From assembly GCA_041690535.1 (NCBI GenBank), contig JAWLHA010000117.1:1-7402 (forward strand): DNA of 7,402 bases, written 5' to 3'. This stretch comes from JAWLHA01 sp041690535. GTDB lineage: Bacteria; Pseudomonadota; Gammaproteobacteria; Thiohalomonadales; Thiohalomonadaceae. Below, in pieces: positions 1 to 6,599 of the stretch (the first letter of the stretch is position 1; each line of letters opens with the position of its first letter). Under the pieces are notes generated by a model. That model did no database searches. It saw only the letters and a list, made by a program, of their open reading frames with translations, and was not told where the DNA came from. Made by a program: the position numbers and the translations under genes.

Positions 1-23
1 ACTTACGTCACGGCCGTGCTGTG

Positions 24-152
24 AGCGATGTAAGTCCTTGAAAGCAGGTGCGCTGTAAATACATCCCTGTACGCTCGACGGCCGCGTCCATGCGGCCGAC
101 GACCTGCTTTCAAGGACTTACATCGCTCTTGGGTAAGTATGCGTTTACCCTG
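24..152. repeat. Left copy of an intergenic repeat element with 26-bp perfect inverted arms
   Basis: Bases 24-49 (beginning AGCGATGTAAGTCCTTGAAA) are the exact reverse complement of bases 102-127, so the two 26-bp arms enclose a 52-base spacer and could form a long hairpin. Outside the right arm, GGGTAA at 131-136 pairs with TTACCC at 145-150 as a small extra hairpin. Read on the minus strand, bases 152-51 match the element at the right edge of the window (7102-7250) in three blocks, so this is one copy of a repeat family rather than a chance palindrome. No convincing protein is encoded; short open frames across it are by-products of the repeat. Repeat status is certain from the sequence; its mobility or function is unknown. 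Confidence 0.85.
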
Positions 153-183
153 GGACCGACGGTACCCCCCGAGGAGGGTTCCG

Positions 184-194
184 TGTACAGTACA
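184..194. promoter_or_regulatory. Short palindrome upstream of the PilZ gene, possible operator
   Basis: TGTAC-A-GTACA is a perfect 11-base dyad about 100 bases before the PilZ gene start. A nearby imperfect hairpin pairs CGG and ACCC at 160-167 with GGGT and CCG at 176-183. I found no convincing -35/-10 pair between base 150 and base 290, so the promoter of the PilZ gene is not located. The dyad could be a regulator site, but it is short enough to occur by chance. Confidence 0.2.
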
Positions 195-290
195 ACCGAT
201 GAGCGACGGGGGGACCGAAGGCGCCCTGGTCTCGGGATCCAAAGGCTCCGCAGAAGGGCGGCATAACAACTCAAAAAACCCGGTTCGGAC

Positions 291-2531
291 ATGTCAACGA
301 AAGAAAGGGACTCCAAAGCGTCCAATGCCCGTCGTTTCGTCGAGCGCATGGAATCGAAACGACTCGCCAGGGAGTGTCCATACATACTGGACATGCGCGG
401 CAAGACGCCCGGAAAATGCCGTCCCGTCCGCTATGGAGAGCGCACGTTTCATGTGGATGATGTCTCCTACTCCATTTTGATGCGGGGTTTGGAGAAGACC
501 CACGGCGTGTTCACCTTTGGCCTCTACGAGGCCATCATCAATGCAGGTCACACCTTCCGCGCCAGACACCGTGCCCAGGATGACGGCCAGGGACAGCTCG
601 CCCCCACCGACGAGCCAGGGGTGCTGGAGTTTGGTTACTATCACCGGCGTAAAGAGCCTCGAATCGACATCGTCGCCGATGTGGGCTTCGAGTGTCACGG
701 CATCGATTTCGAGGGGGTCACGCGGGACCTGTCGCCTTCCGGGCTCAGCGTGTCACTGAAGACCACCTATGGGTTCGTGCGTGGCGAGGAGCTCACGGTG
801 GATTTGCGCGCCCTCGACCCGGAGGGGAGCCTCAATGAGCTACCGCGGATCCGCTACCGCGTTTTGAACACCACGGCCCAGCAGGGCCGCGTGGATCTGG
901 TGCTGGGCCTGGCCGACCCTGAGCGGCGCGACTTCACCCGGGGGGTACTCACTGCCTTCATCGAGGCAAACGCCTCCCGCTACAAGATCGATGTGGGCGA
1001 TGAACTTTCCACCACCGCCGCCTATTTCTACGAGCGGATTCACAGCGACAACACCCGGCGACTGCCGCTCTTTTTCAGCGCTCGGGACGGGGACTGGCGA
1101 CTGACGAAGCTCGCCCTGAACCGGCACAACAAAGCGCTTCTCGAGTTCTTCTCTTGCCCGGGTGGCCATGACCTGAGCCCCTTCAGCCTACTCCCCCGCC
1201 TTCAGCACCTCATGGGCGGGAGCGATATGCTAATGCTGCTGGTTCGTGGCGAGCAGGGATTGTGGAGTTGCACCAATATGGAGGTGGAGCACTCTGCGTG
1301 GCTCGCGGTCTTGAGGCGGTTTCAGCAAGAGCCGGGAGCGAAGATTCTCCATCTGGACGCGCGCCTTCTCTCCCCTGAAGCGATCGCCGACGCCTTGCGC
1401 CGCCAGCAAGAGATCCTCGAAGGGGAAACTGCGTCGAGCCAAGCTGCCACCGAGTGGGGGCGTCTGGGTCTACTGGTTCAGGTCACCGACCTCAGCAACA
1501 GCTGGCGCGAGCTGCGCATCGGTGCCGTCGAGCTCGGCGAGGGGGCCTGCTGGCGCGGGCTCGAGCGGCGTCGCTTCCGTGACGGAGAGCTCATCGAGCG
1601 ACTTGCAGCCGATACATCGCCCCCCCCCGAACTCCACGAGGTCTTCACCGGTTCGCGCCGAGAGGAGCGTTACCGGGCGAAAACACGCCTGGAGATCCAG
1701 ATCGGACAGCAACGCTTTGCCGGTGTCACCCGGGACATCTCCATCTTCGGACTTCAGGCCGAGTGTGAAGGTGCACCTCCCCTGCAGCGGCGTGACCCGG
1801 TCAGTGTGGCGCTGACCACCCTCCAGCAGAGACGCCCCGGCCTCGACCTGGGCGCCATTCCGTATCGAGTCGCCCGCGTGGAGCAGGGTGAGAAGGCGCA
1901 TCTCATGCTGGAGCGAGTGGTCGAGCAAAGCCGTGATCCCTATTGGGGGTTCTTCAAAGAACTCATCTCGGCCAACAAGGGGAGCATCGAAGTCGATGAT
2001 ACCCCGCAACGCTCCACGTTTCTGGCACGCACACTCGGGTCCATTGCGGCCCCGCAGTTGGCTGCGTTGCCCTTCTTCGTACGGATCGGGAGCGATGGCA
2101 CACCCAAAATTGAGTACTGCGCAGTAGCCGCCAAGCCAAACGGGATTGCCGAGTTCTTCCGCGACGGCGAGGGCCGTTACGATTTTGGGGCGTTGACGAC
2201 TCCGCAGTTCCTCGCGGCACTGGAAGGTCTGCAGTTCCGGCGCTCCGAAGGGGTGGAGTTCAATTGTCGGTTCAGCAAGACGCCCGAGGGGATTCTCGCC
2301 ACCCCCGAGGTGCTGCGCGCCGTCGGGCCTGACCGTCCCAACGTGCTCCACACTCAGGTCATGGTGCAGAAGATTCAGCCTTTCAGCGAAACCCAGGTGG
2401 AGCAGGCTGCCTTGAAGCTGTTCGAGCAGTCCCGCTACAAGGCGCTACGATTCCGTCAGACCCTGGATCGAATCATCGCCGTGGGGGAGATCGTCAACCT
2501 GCGTCCTTTGCTTGACGCGGTGAAGAGCTAG
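291..2531 (+). CDS. Tandem double PilZ-domain protein (likely cyclic di-GMP receptor)
   Basis: A 746-residue protein, probably cytoplasmic: no signal peptide or membrane helix is visible. Two PilZ domains are recognisable by the paired motifs that bind cyclic di-GMP: RxxxR at R120-R124 with DxSxxG at 146-151, and RxxxR at R456-R460 with DxSxxG at 482-487. Each is followed by a similar extension of roughly 170-200 residues with LPxFF/LPFF (258-262; 593-596) and EFF (285-287; 621-623), so the protein is a tandem duplication with a period near 336 residues. Both sites look intact, which in this family predicts ligand binding; the output of the extensions is unknown. Residues 1-115 match nothing I recognise. 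ATG at 291 is the longest start but has no clear Shine-Dalgarno sequence; M20 (base 348) is an alternative. The next gene, nnrS, has its own control region, so co-transcription is doubtful. The PilZ assignment is strong; the biological role is not known. Confidence 0.88.
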   Translation: MSTKERDSKASNARRFVERMESKRLARECPYILDMRGKTPGKCRPVRYGERTFHVDDVSYSILMRGLEKTHGVFTFGLYEAIINAGHTFRARHRAQDDGQGQLAPTDEPGVLEFGYYHRRKEPRIDIVADVGFECHGIDFEGVTRDLSPSGLSVSLKTTYGFVRGEELTVDLRALDPEGSLNELPRIRYRVLNTTAQQGRVDLVLGLADPERRDFTRGVLTAFIEANASRYKIDVGDELSTTAAYFYERIHSDNTRRLPLFFSARDGDWRLTKLALNRHNKALLEFFSCPGGHDLSPFSLLPRLQHLMGGSDMLMLLVRGEQGLWSCTNMEVEHSAWLAVLRRFQQEPGAKILHLDARLLSPEAIADALRRQQEILEGETASSQAATEWGRLGLLVQVTDLSNSWRELRIGAVELGEGACWRGLERRRFRDGELIERLAADTSPPPELHEVFTGSRREERYRAKTRLEIQIGQQRFAGVTRDISIFGLQAECEGAPPLQRRDPVSVALTTLQQRRPGLDLGAIPYRVARVEQGEKAHLMLERVVEQSRDPYWGFFKELISANKGSIEVDDTPQRSTFLARTLGSIAAPQLAALPFFVRIGSDGTPKIEYCAVAAKPNGIAEFFRDGEGRYDFGALTTPQFLAALEGLQFRRSEGVEFNCRFSKTPEGILATPEVLRAVGPDRPNVLHTQVMVQKIQPFSETQVEQAALKLFEQSRYKALRFRQTLDRIIAVGEIVNLRPLLDAVKS

Positions 2532-2540
2532 CTTTCGAAA

Positions 2541-2562
2541 ACTACCCCTTTGGAGGGGGAGT
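2541..2562 (+). terminator. Hairpin just after the PilZ gene, possible terminator
   Basis: CCCCT (2545-2549) pairs with AGGGG (2554-2558) around a TTGG loop, extended by ACT/AGT (2541-2543 with 2560-2562) across one mismatch. It starts 9 bases after the stop codon. No run of T follows, so an intrinsic terminator is only a possibility. The palindromic repeat just downstream could add to transcript pausing or 3' end protection. Confidence 0.35.
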
Positions 2563-2580
2563 GCCCTACCGATGCGTAGC

Positions 2581-2623
2581 TGGATTCCCGCCTTCGCGGG
2601 AATGACAGGGGGCGAGTAGTTAC
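2581..2623. repeat. REP-like palindromic repeat with linked GAGTAGTTAC motif
   Basis: Bases 2584-2603 form an 8-bp perfect stem (ATTCCCGC/GCGGGAAT) with a CTTC tetraloop. Bases 2581-2607 match 26 of 27 positions of the copy at 7342-7368 and, inverted, of the copy at 7271-7297. Eight bases after the GGGAATGA end lies GAGTAGTTAC (2614-2623), which recurs inverted beside the 7271 copy (7252-7261), so the repeat unit may extend beyond the palindrome. Palindromes of this sequence are widespread between genes in beta- and gammaproteobacteria. Located between the PilZ gene and nnrS, it may act as a 3' stabiliser or attenuator. Confidence 0.85.
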
Positions 2624-2667
2624 CAATCCTCCTGCCAAAGAGCGTTACCCGTGCGGTCCGATGCGCT

Positions 2668-2681
2668 TTGATGCAAATCAA
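2668..2681 (+). promoter_or_regulatory. FNR/Anr/Dnr-type binding box upstream of nnrS
   Basis: TTGATGCAAATCAA is a perfect match to the TTGAT-N4-ATCAA consensus bound by FNR, Anr and Dnr/NNR regulators of the Crp-Fnr family. Its centre lies about 61 bases before the nnrS ATG. If it acts at the usual class II spacing (-41.5), transcription would start near base 2716, leaving a leader of about 20 bases. Only a weak -10-like hexamer (GATGCT, 2704-2709) sits at the matching place. NnrS genes are known targets of nitric-oxide-responsive Crp-Fnr regulators, which makes the site biologically expected. The box alone cannot tell an oxygen sensor from a nitric oxide sensor. Confidence 0.85.
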
Positions 2682-2725
2682 GGCACCTCCCTCTGCCGGA
2701 TCGGATGCTTCGCATACAGCGTTTC

Positions 2726-2730
2726 AGGAG
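2726..2730 (+). promoter_or_regulatory. Ribosome binding site deciding the nnrS start
   Basis: AGGAG, continuing as AGGAGAG, ends five bases before the ATG at 2736. The same frame could start at ATG 2661, but that would add 25 non-family residues and place the FNR-type box inside the coding region. The strong site therefore settles the start at 2736. Confidence 0.8.
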
Positions 2731-2735
2731 AGAAC

Positions 2736-3929
2736 ATGTCCATACACGCCCTAGACGAACCCACTCCCCCCCTGCGCCGCTTTGCCCTCTTCGCATTGGG
2801 ATTTCGGCCATTTTTCCTGGCGGCCGGGGTGGCGGCCACCCTCCTGATGGCGGTGTGGCTGGTTGTCCTGGCCGGCCCGGGTGAATGGAGCAACTACTTT
2901 CCGCCCACCATCTGGCACGGCCACGAGATGGTGTTCGGTTACGCCACCGCGGTGATCGCCGGTTTTCTGCTCACCGCCGTGCGCAACTGGACCAACCTCC
3001 CCACCGCGACAGGCGTCGGCCTGGCCGCACTGGCCGGCCTGTGGCTTGCCGGGCGCATCACGCCCTTCTTCCCCGATGCCCTGCCCCCTGGGCTGATTGC
3101 CGCCATCGACCTGGCGTTCTTGCCGACCGTAGCACTTGCAGTCTCAATTCCGGTGTGGAAGGCCGGACAGCGGCATAATTTCCAGTTCGCCATCCTTCTG
3201 CTTCTGCTGACCCTGGCCAACGCCCTGACCCATCCGGCCCTGAACGACGACGGGGTCTGGGCACGGCAAGGGCTCTACCTGGGGGCCAATCTCATTCTGT
3301 TTCTCATGGCCGTCATGGGCGGGCGGGTCATCCCCTTTTTCATCGAGCGGGCCGTCGAGGGGGCGCGCAATCGCACTTCCGCCCGCGTGGACCTCGCCGC
3401 GCTCCTGGGGATCGCTCTGGTGACCCTGCTGGAGTTCGCCGCTGCCTCCGCCTGGGCGGTTGCGGTGACGGCCATGGCCGCAGCCGCGGCCAATGCCATT
3501 CGCCTCGCCGGGTGGCACCATCCGGGGCTCTGGCGGGAGCCCCTGCTATGGGTCCTGTTCCTCGGGTATGGCTGGTTGGTCGTGGCGCTGGGGCTCAAGG
3601 GGCTCGCCGCACAGGGGTGGCTGGCCCCCTCCACGGCACTCCACGCGCTGACCGTCGGGGGCATCGGAGTGCTCACGCTGGGAATGATGCCCCGCGTGGC
3701 CTTGGGCCACACCGGCCGCCCCATGCGCGCCCCCCGGGCCATTCCCACCGCGTTCGTTTTGCTCAATCTCGCCGTTCTGTCTCGCGTTGCCCTGCCCGCA
3801 CTCATCCCGGAGTCCTACACGCTGTGGGTCAACCTTGCCGGCGCGCTGTGGTGCGGGGCGTTCGCGCTTTTCGTGCTGCGCTACGCACCGGTCCTTCTTC
3901 GCCCCCGGGTGGACGGGCGTCCGGGCTGA
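2736..3929 (+). CDS. nnrS: NnrS family haem-copper membrane protein (nitric oxide response)
   Basis: A 397-residue inner-membrane protein made almost entirely of hydrophobic helices, about twelve by inspection, the usual size and topology of NnrS. Family hallmarks are all present: FRPFF at 23-27, WHGHEM with H61 and H63 followed by GFLLTAVRNWT, GGRVIPFF at 195-202, HALTVGG with H303, and LGHTGR with H325. These histidines are the likely haem/copper ligands. NnrS proteins bind haem and copper and protect cells against nitrosative stress, especially effects of nitric oxide on metabolism; they accompany denitrification or nitric oxide detoxification genes in many proteobacteria. No nitrite or nitric oxide reductase gene is in the window, so this may be a stand-alone protection gene. 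It is preceded by a perfect FNR/Dnr-type box (2668-2681), which predicts induction by low oxygen or nitric oxide. It converges on the C11 peptidase gene, with 67 bases between stop codons. Confidence 0.95.
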   Translation: MSIHALDEPTPPLRRFALFALGFRPFFLAAGVAATLLMAVWLVVLAGPGEWSNYFPPTIWHGHEMVFGYATAVIAGFLLTAVRNWTNLPTATGVGLAALAGLWLAGRITPFFPDALPPGLIAAIDLAFLPTVALAVSIPVWKAGQRHNFQFAILLLLLTLANALTHPALNDDGVWARQGLYLGANLILFLMAVMGGRVIPFFIERAVEGARNRTSARVDLAALLGIALVTLLEFAAASAWAVAVTAMAAAAANAIRLAGWHHPGLWREPLLWVLFLGYGWLVVALGLKGLAAQGWLAPSTALHALTVGGIGVLTLGMMPRVALGHTGRPMRAPRAIPTAFVLLNLAVLSRVALPALIPESYTLWVNLAGALWCGAFALFVLRYAPVLLRPRVDGRPG

Positions 3930-3950
3930 GGTCGGCGCGGGCGCTTGTTC

Positions 3951-3967
3951 AGAGCCTCTCCGGCTCT
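3951..3967. terminator. Hairpin between convergent genes, possible bidirectional terminator
   Basis: AGAGCC (3951-3956) and GGCTCT (3962-3967) form a perfect 6-bp stem around a TCTCC loop in the 67-base gap between the two convergent stop codons. Its position suits a terminator shared by both strands. There is no T run on either side, so the call rests on location and pairing only. Confidence 0.4.
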
Positions 3968-3996
3968 TCGGCAGGACAGACCAACAGACCGGGCAC

Positions 3997-5865
3997 TCAT
4001 TGTGGCCCCCAATCAATCTCGGCCGACACCTTTCGCTTCACCGGCAACCAGTGGATGTTCAGTGCCTTGCCCCCGCGCACAAACCGGGTGTTGACCACAG
4101 GCGTCCCCTGCTCCGCCCGTACCAGACTGGCCGGCAGCCACCAATCGCTGTATGCCCCTTCTGCCACCAACTGCGTCTCTACAGGATCCTCAAACCAGGA
4201 AATCGGCGCCATATTGGTCTGATCCATCTGCCGCTCGGCAATGAGGACAAAACTGGAGTAAAGCGGGTCAGCCTGATCTTTGTAGTAGAGCCGGGCATTG
4301 GTCGGAACGGTACTTCCCTCTTGGCTGTAGCAGCGGACAAGGACATCGTACTGCCCCTTGTCTACCTCCTCTGCGGCGGCGTAGTACTCCATGGACTCTC
4401 CGCTCACCGCGGAGTCCGCGGAGAGGAAGGCGTTGGGTGAAGTGCTGCCTAGAAACGGCGCTGCCCAGGTACCGCTCGGCTCATTGATCAGCAGATCCAG
4501 ATCGGCGTTCGTGTCCCACTCCAGCCGAAATACGAAATTCCCGGTCACGGTCTCGGGCGGAGCCTGTCCCGTCTCGCCGTGAACCAGTTGGGCGATGAAC
4601 CCACTCCAGCCATCCCCCCCTCCGCTGGAGCCGAGCTGGCCGTAGGCCGCCAAAACCCGGTCTGTCACCTGCGCGCGGCGTGGCAGAAAAATCGCAAGAC
4701 CCTGGGAATTTTCGATGGGGTCGTCGATATGGGGGGTGAATACACCGTTTTCGATGACGAAGGTGCCCAGGGCCGACTCTACACCGCCCAGCCGCAGCCG
4801 AAGGGTGGCGTCGGTGGTCAGTGCCTTCAGCCTTCGGACAAAATCGCCCAAATCGTGATTGGACGGCTCATCGTAGGCCGTAGACTGGTCCCTGGCTGCC
4901 TGGATGTTGGGACGCTCGCTCCCCATCTTGTCGATCAACGCCCGAGCCAATGCCGTCAGGGCGGAATGAAGCGGCCCCACCCCGCCCATCTGCACGGCGG
5001 ACTTGGTGACTCTGCTTCTTCCGCTTTGCCGATAGTAGGCCACATACTCCTGAACCATCGCCCGGGCCAACTCCGCCCCACTCATCGCCGGATTGGCCGC
5101 GAGCCGGCCGAGCACCGCATGATACGGATCGCCGTTGCCCGGCTCGCTCTCTTCGGAAAAGACCATGTATTCAGTCAGCCCCTCAAATTCGTAGGCCACC
5201 TCATGCATCGCCATCAGGCAGGCATCGAAATTGAGGACCCGCAGCCCGACGCCTGCACTGCGAACCCCTTCGGCGATGTCGGCCAGTGCCATGAAGCTGC
5301 CGGAAGTCTCGTCGTGGAGCGCCCCCCGCACCCCCATGGTCCCGGGAGTCGCACGTTTCCAGCCGGCCCCGTGATCCCACAATACCAGGGCGAAGTTGTC
5401 CGCGGGGAAGTGAGTGGCGGTCCACTGGATGAACTCGCTCAAGGTCTCCTTGGCTCCCATATCCCTATTGCCAATGGGAGAGAGCGGGCTCTTGATGACG
5501 GAAGGATCATTGTCCCGGGCAATGCGGCCGCGGTAGGTCCGGTCGGTGCGGTAGTGGCTGGGCAGGTTGGCGTCGTAGACCGGGCTGAACTCCACCTGGA
5601 CAATGACATTGACCTCCCCGGTGGAACCAACCATCTCCATCTCGTTGAGGTCAACGACCGCCGCCGGGGCAAGGTTGTTGTCGCCCGCCATGTACACCAT
5701 GACGGTCCAGGCAGCCTTTGAGATCGCCGTGTCGCCGCCGCCCCCGCCGCCACCACCACAGCCGGCCAGCAGCAGTGTGAGGATGTAACACAGACCGAAG
5801 AGACACACCGGCCGCGCGCCGCTCCTTGAACTCGCGGCCGGCAATGCAAAGCTGATGGAGGCCAT
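3997..5865 (-). CDS. Clostripain-family (peptidase C11) lipoprotein
   Basis: A 622-residue secreted cysteine peptidase. The N-terminus has a basic stretch, a hydrophobic segment and a lipobox L33-A34-G35-C36; Cys36 is the likely lipid anchor. Gly at +2 does not signal inner-membrane retention, so outer-membrane sorting is likely. Eight glycines (37-44) then form a flexible tether. The C11 domain (about 50-435) shows the TVMVYMAGDNNL start typical of the family, the catalytic His in WDHGAGW (H165) and the catalytic Cys in NFDACLM (C216). C11 enzymes usually cleave after Arg or Lys. From about residue 443 a beta-rich region begins (LEWDTNADLDLLINEP), resembling the DLDL-type accessory domains of secreted bacterial proteins; this is likely a binding module. 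The start at 5865 is preferred over an upstream in-frame ATG at 5964 because it puts the signal peptide near the N-terminus and fits the promoter at 5913-5941. Substrate is unknown. Confidence 0.88.
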   Translation of the reverse strand: MASISFALPAASSRSGARPVCLFGLCYILTLLLAGCGGGGGGGGDTAISKAAWTVMVYMAGDNNLAPAAVVDLNEMEMVGSTGEVNVIVQVEFSPVYDANLPSHYRTDRTYRGRIARDNDPSVIKSPLSPIGNRDMGAKETLSEFIQWTATHFPADNFALVLWDHGAGWKRATPGTMGVRGALHDETSGSFMALADIAEGVRSAGVGLRVLNFDACLMAMHEVAYEFEGLTEYMVFSEESEPGNGDPYHAVLGRLAANPAMSGAELARAMVQEYVAYYRQSGRSRVTKSAVQMGGVGPLHSALTALARALIDKMGSERPNIQAARDQSTAYDEPSNHDLGDFVRRLKALTTDATLRLRLGGVESALGTFVIENGVFTPHIDDPIENSQGLAIFLPRRAQVTDRVLAAYGQLGSSGGGDGWSGFIAQLVHGETGQAPPETVTGNFVFRLEWDTNADLDLLINEPSGTWAAPFLGSTSPNAFLSADSAVSGESMEYYAAAEEVDKGQYDVLVRCYSQEGSTVPTNARLYYKDQADPLYSSFVLIAERQMDQTNMAPISWFEDPVETQLVAEGAYSDWWLPASLVRAEQGTPVVNTRFVRGGKALNIHWLPVKRKVSAEIDWGPQ

Positions 5866-6082
5866 GGGCCCTCGCGTCGCTCGCGGCGGCCCATTGCGGG
5901 CCGGGTGTCGGCATTCTACTGCGGGACCCGGGGGAATCCAAAGCCTGGCACAGAGAAGATCCACAGCAAAACAGTGGGAGTACGTAGCGTGGATAAGCGC
6001 AGCGCCCCTCCCCGTCGGTTCGCCGCCTTCGCCAGTTACATGGCAATCTGGGCGGTGTTCGACAGGCCGCGAACTCCTCAGC
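5866..6082. other. Intergenic region before the C11 peptidase gene
   Basis: This 217-base gap separates the SRPBCC gene from the peptidase gene, both on the minus strand. Apart from the promoter candidate at 5913-5941 I see no repeat, RNA gene or convincing short gene here. The gap and the promoter suggest that the peptidase gene can be transcribed independently of the two genes upstream of it. Confidence 0.6.
5913..5941 (-). promoter_or_regulatory. Sigma70-like promoter for the C11 peptidase gene
   Basis: On the minus strand, TTGGAT (5941-5936) is followed after exactly 17 bases by TAGAAT (5918-5913), matching four of six and five of six consensus positions. Transcription would start near base 5906, about 40 bases before the ATG at 5865. 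The gene's ribosome binding site is modest: GAGGG lies close to the ATG. Confidence 0.55.
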
Positions 6083-6541
6083 TCACATTACGAAGGGGCT
6101 CTTGGCATGCGCCTCGAGACTGCGTGCGAACCCCTCCATAATCTGCCGCCCCATGCTCTTCCACACCCGGGCCACGGCCCAGCGCGGGATCAGTGCGCCG
6201 GCTCCGAGCCTGACCCGGAACTCGGCCCGGCAGCCGCCATTCGGCATTTCGATGAGCTCCCACCGAATCTCTGCGCGACCAAGCGAGGTCTCGTCGGTGA
6301 CGATGGTGAGGGCCACAGGCGGCTCCAGCAGCGCGGTGGAGCCAAAGCGAAGGGGCATGGCCCCAGCCATCACCACTTGCTCCACATAGAGCCGGTTGCC
6401 ATCCCTCCGAACGATCCGGGCGTTCCGAAAGGGGGCAATCAGGCGAGGGTAAGCCTCGATATCGGCCAACAGTTGGAAAACCGTCTCGCGGGCCAGGGGA
6501 AAGAGATGCGTCCAGCGAAATTCCTGCATTTGCCGAGTCAC
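6083..6541 (-). CDS. SRPBCC/START-fold protein of the COQ10/RatA type
   Basis: A 152-residue soluble protein with the layout of the small SRPBCC (Polyketide_cyc/COQ10) family: a first strand (residues 6-13), a helix with VFQLLADIEAYPRLIAPF (21-38), which is the family's most recognisable segment, then alternating strands and a long C-terminal helix (about 120-148) that normally covers the hydrophobic pocket. Members bind lipids or other hydrophobic ligands; COQ10 binds ubiquinone and RatA was described as a ribosome-associating toxin. Which applies here cannot be decided from sequence, and the usual ratB/smpB neighbours are not seen. The start is uncertain: GTG at 6541 has GGA about seven bases upstream, while ATG at 6529 would start the protein right at the first strand. 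The gene lies 58 bases after the membrane protein gene with no visible terminator, so co-transcription is likely. Confidence 0.8.
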   Translation of the reverse strand: MTRQMQEFRWTHLFPLARETVFQLLADIEAYPRLIAPFRNARIVRRDGNRLYVEQVVMAGAMPLRFGSTALLEPPVALTIVTDETSLGRAEIRWELIEMPNGGCRAEFRVRLGAGALIPRWAVARVWKSMGRQIMEGFARSLEAHAKSPFVM

Positions 6542-6599
6542 CCTATGTTTCCGCCAACCCCAGCCGCATACCGGACCAGGCCTTCCCCACTTGGCCCAC

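Noticed and set aside
24..127. CRISPR array or toxin-antitoxin system at the left edge
   Set aside because: There are only two arms and they are inverted, not direct repeats with spacers. No cas genes or antitoxin are present. The RatA-like protein at the other end has no partner here.
3..269. Short open frames over the left repeat element
   Set aside because: Similar peptide pieces recur at both edges only because the DNA repeat recurs. There is no ribosome binding site or domain support.
1470..2351. Minus-strand open frame (293 codons) inside the PilZ gene
   Set aside because: It overlaps the second PilZ domain entirely, shows no family motif and is explained by high GC content.
2661..2735. 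Longer nnrS start adding 25 residues
   Set aside because: The added residues do not look like NnrS, the FNR-type box would lie inside the coding region, and a strong ribosome binding site precedes ATG 2736.
3512..4440. Plus-strand open frames across the end of nnrS and into the intergenic gap
   Set aside because: They overlap nnrS and the peptidase gene in other frames, and their Arg/Pro/Gly-rich composition is that of shadow frames.
4579..5721. Long plus-strand open frame (380 codons) opposite the C11 lipoprotein gene
   Set aside because: The opposite strand has a signal peptide, lipobox, catalytic His and Cys motifs and a promoter. The plus-strand product has no recognisable domain and is typical of open frames opposite high-GC genes.
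5866..5964. Longer start of the C11 lipoprotein at 5964
   Set aside because: It would put 33 extra residues ahead of the signal peptide and begin upstream of the predicted promoter.
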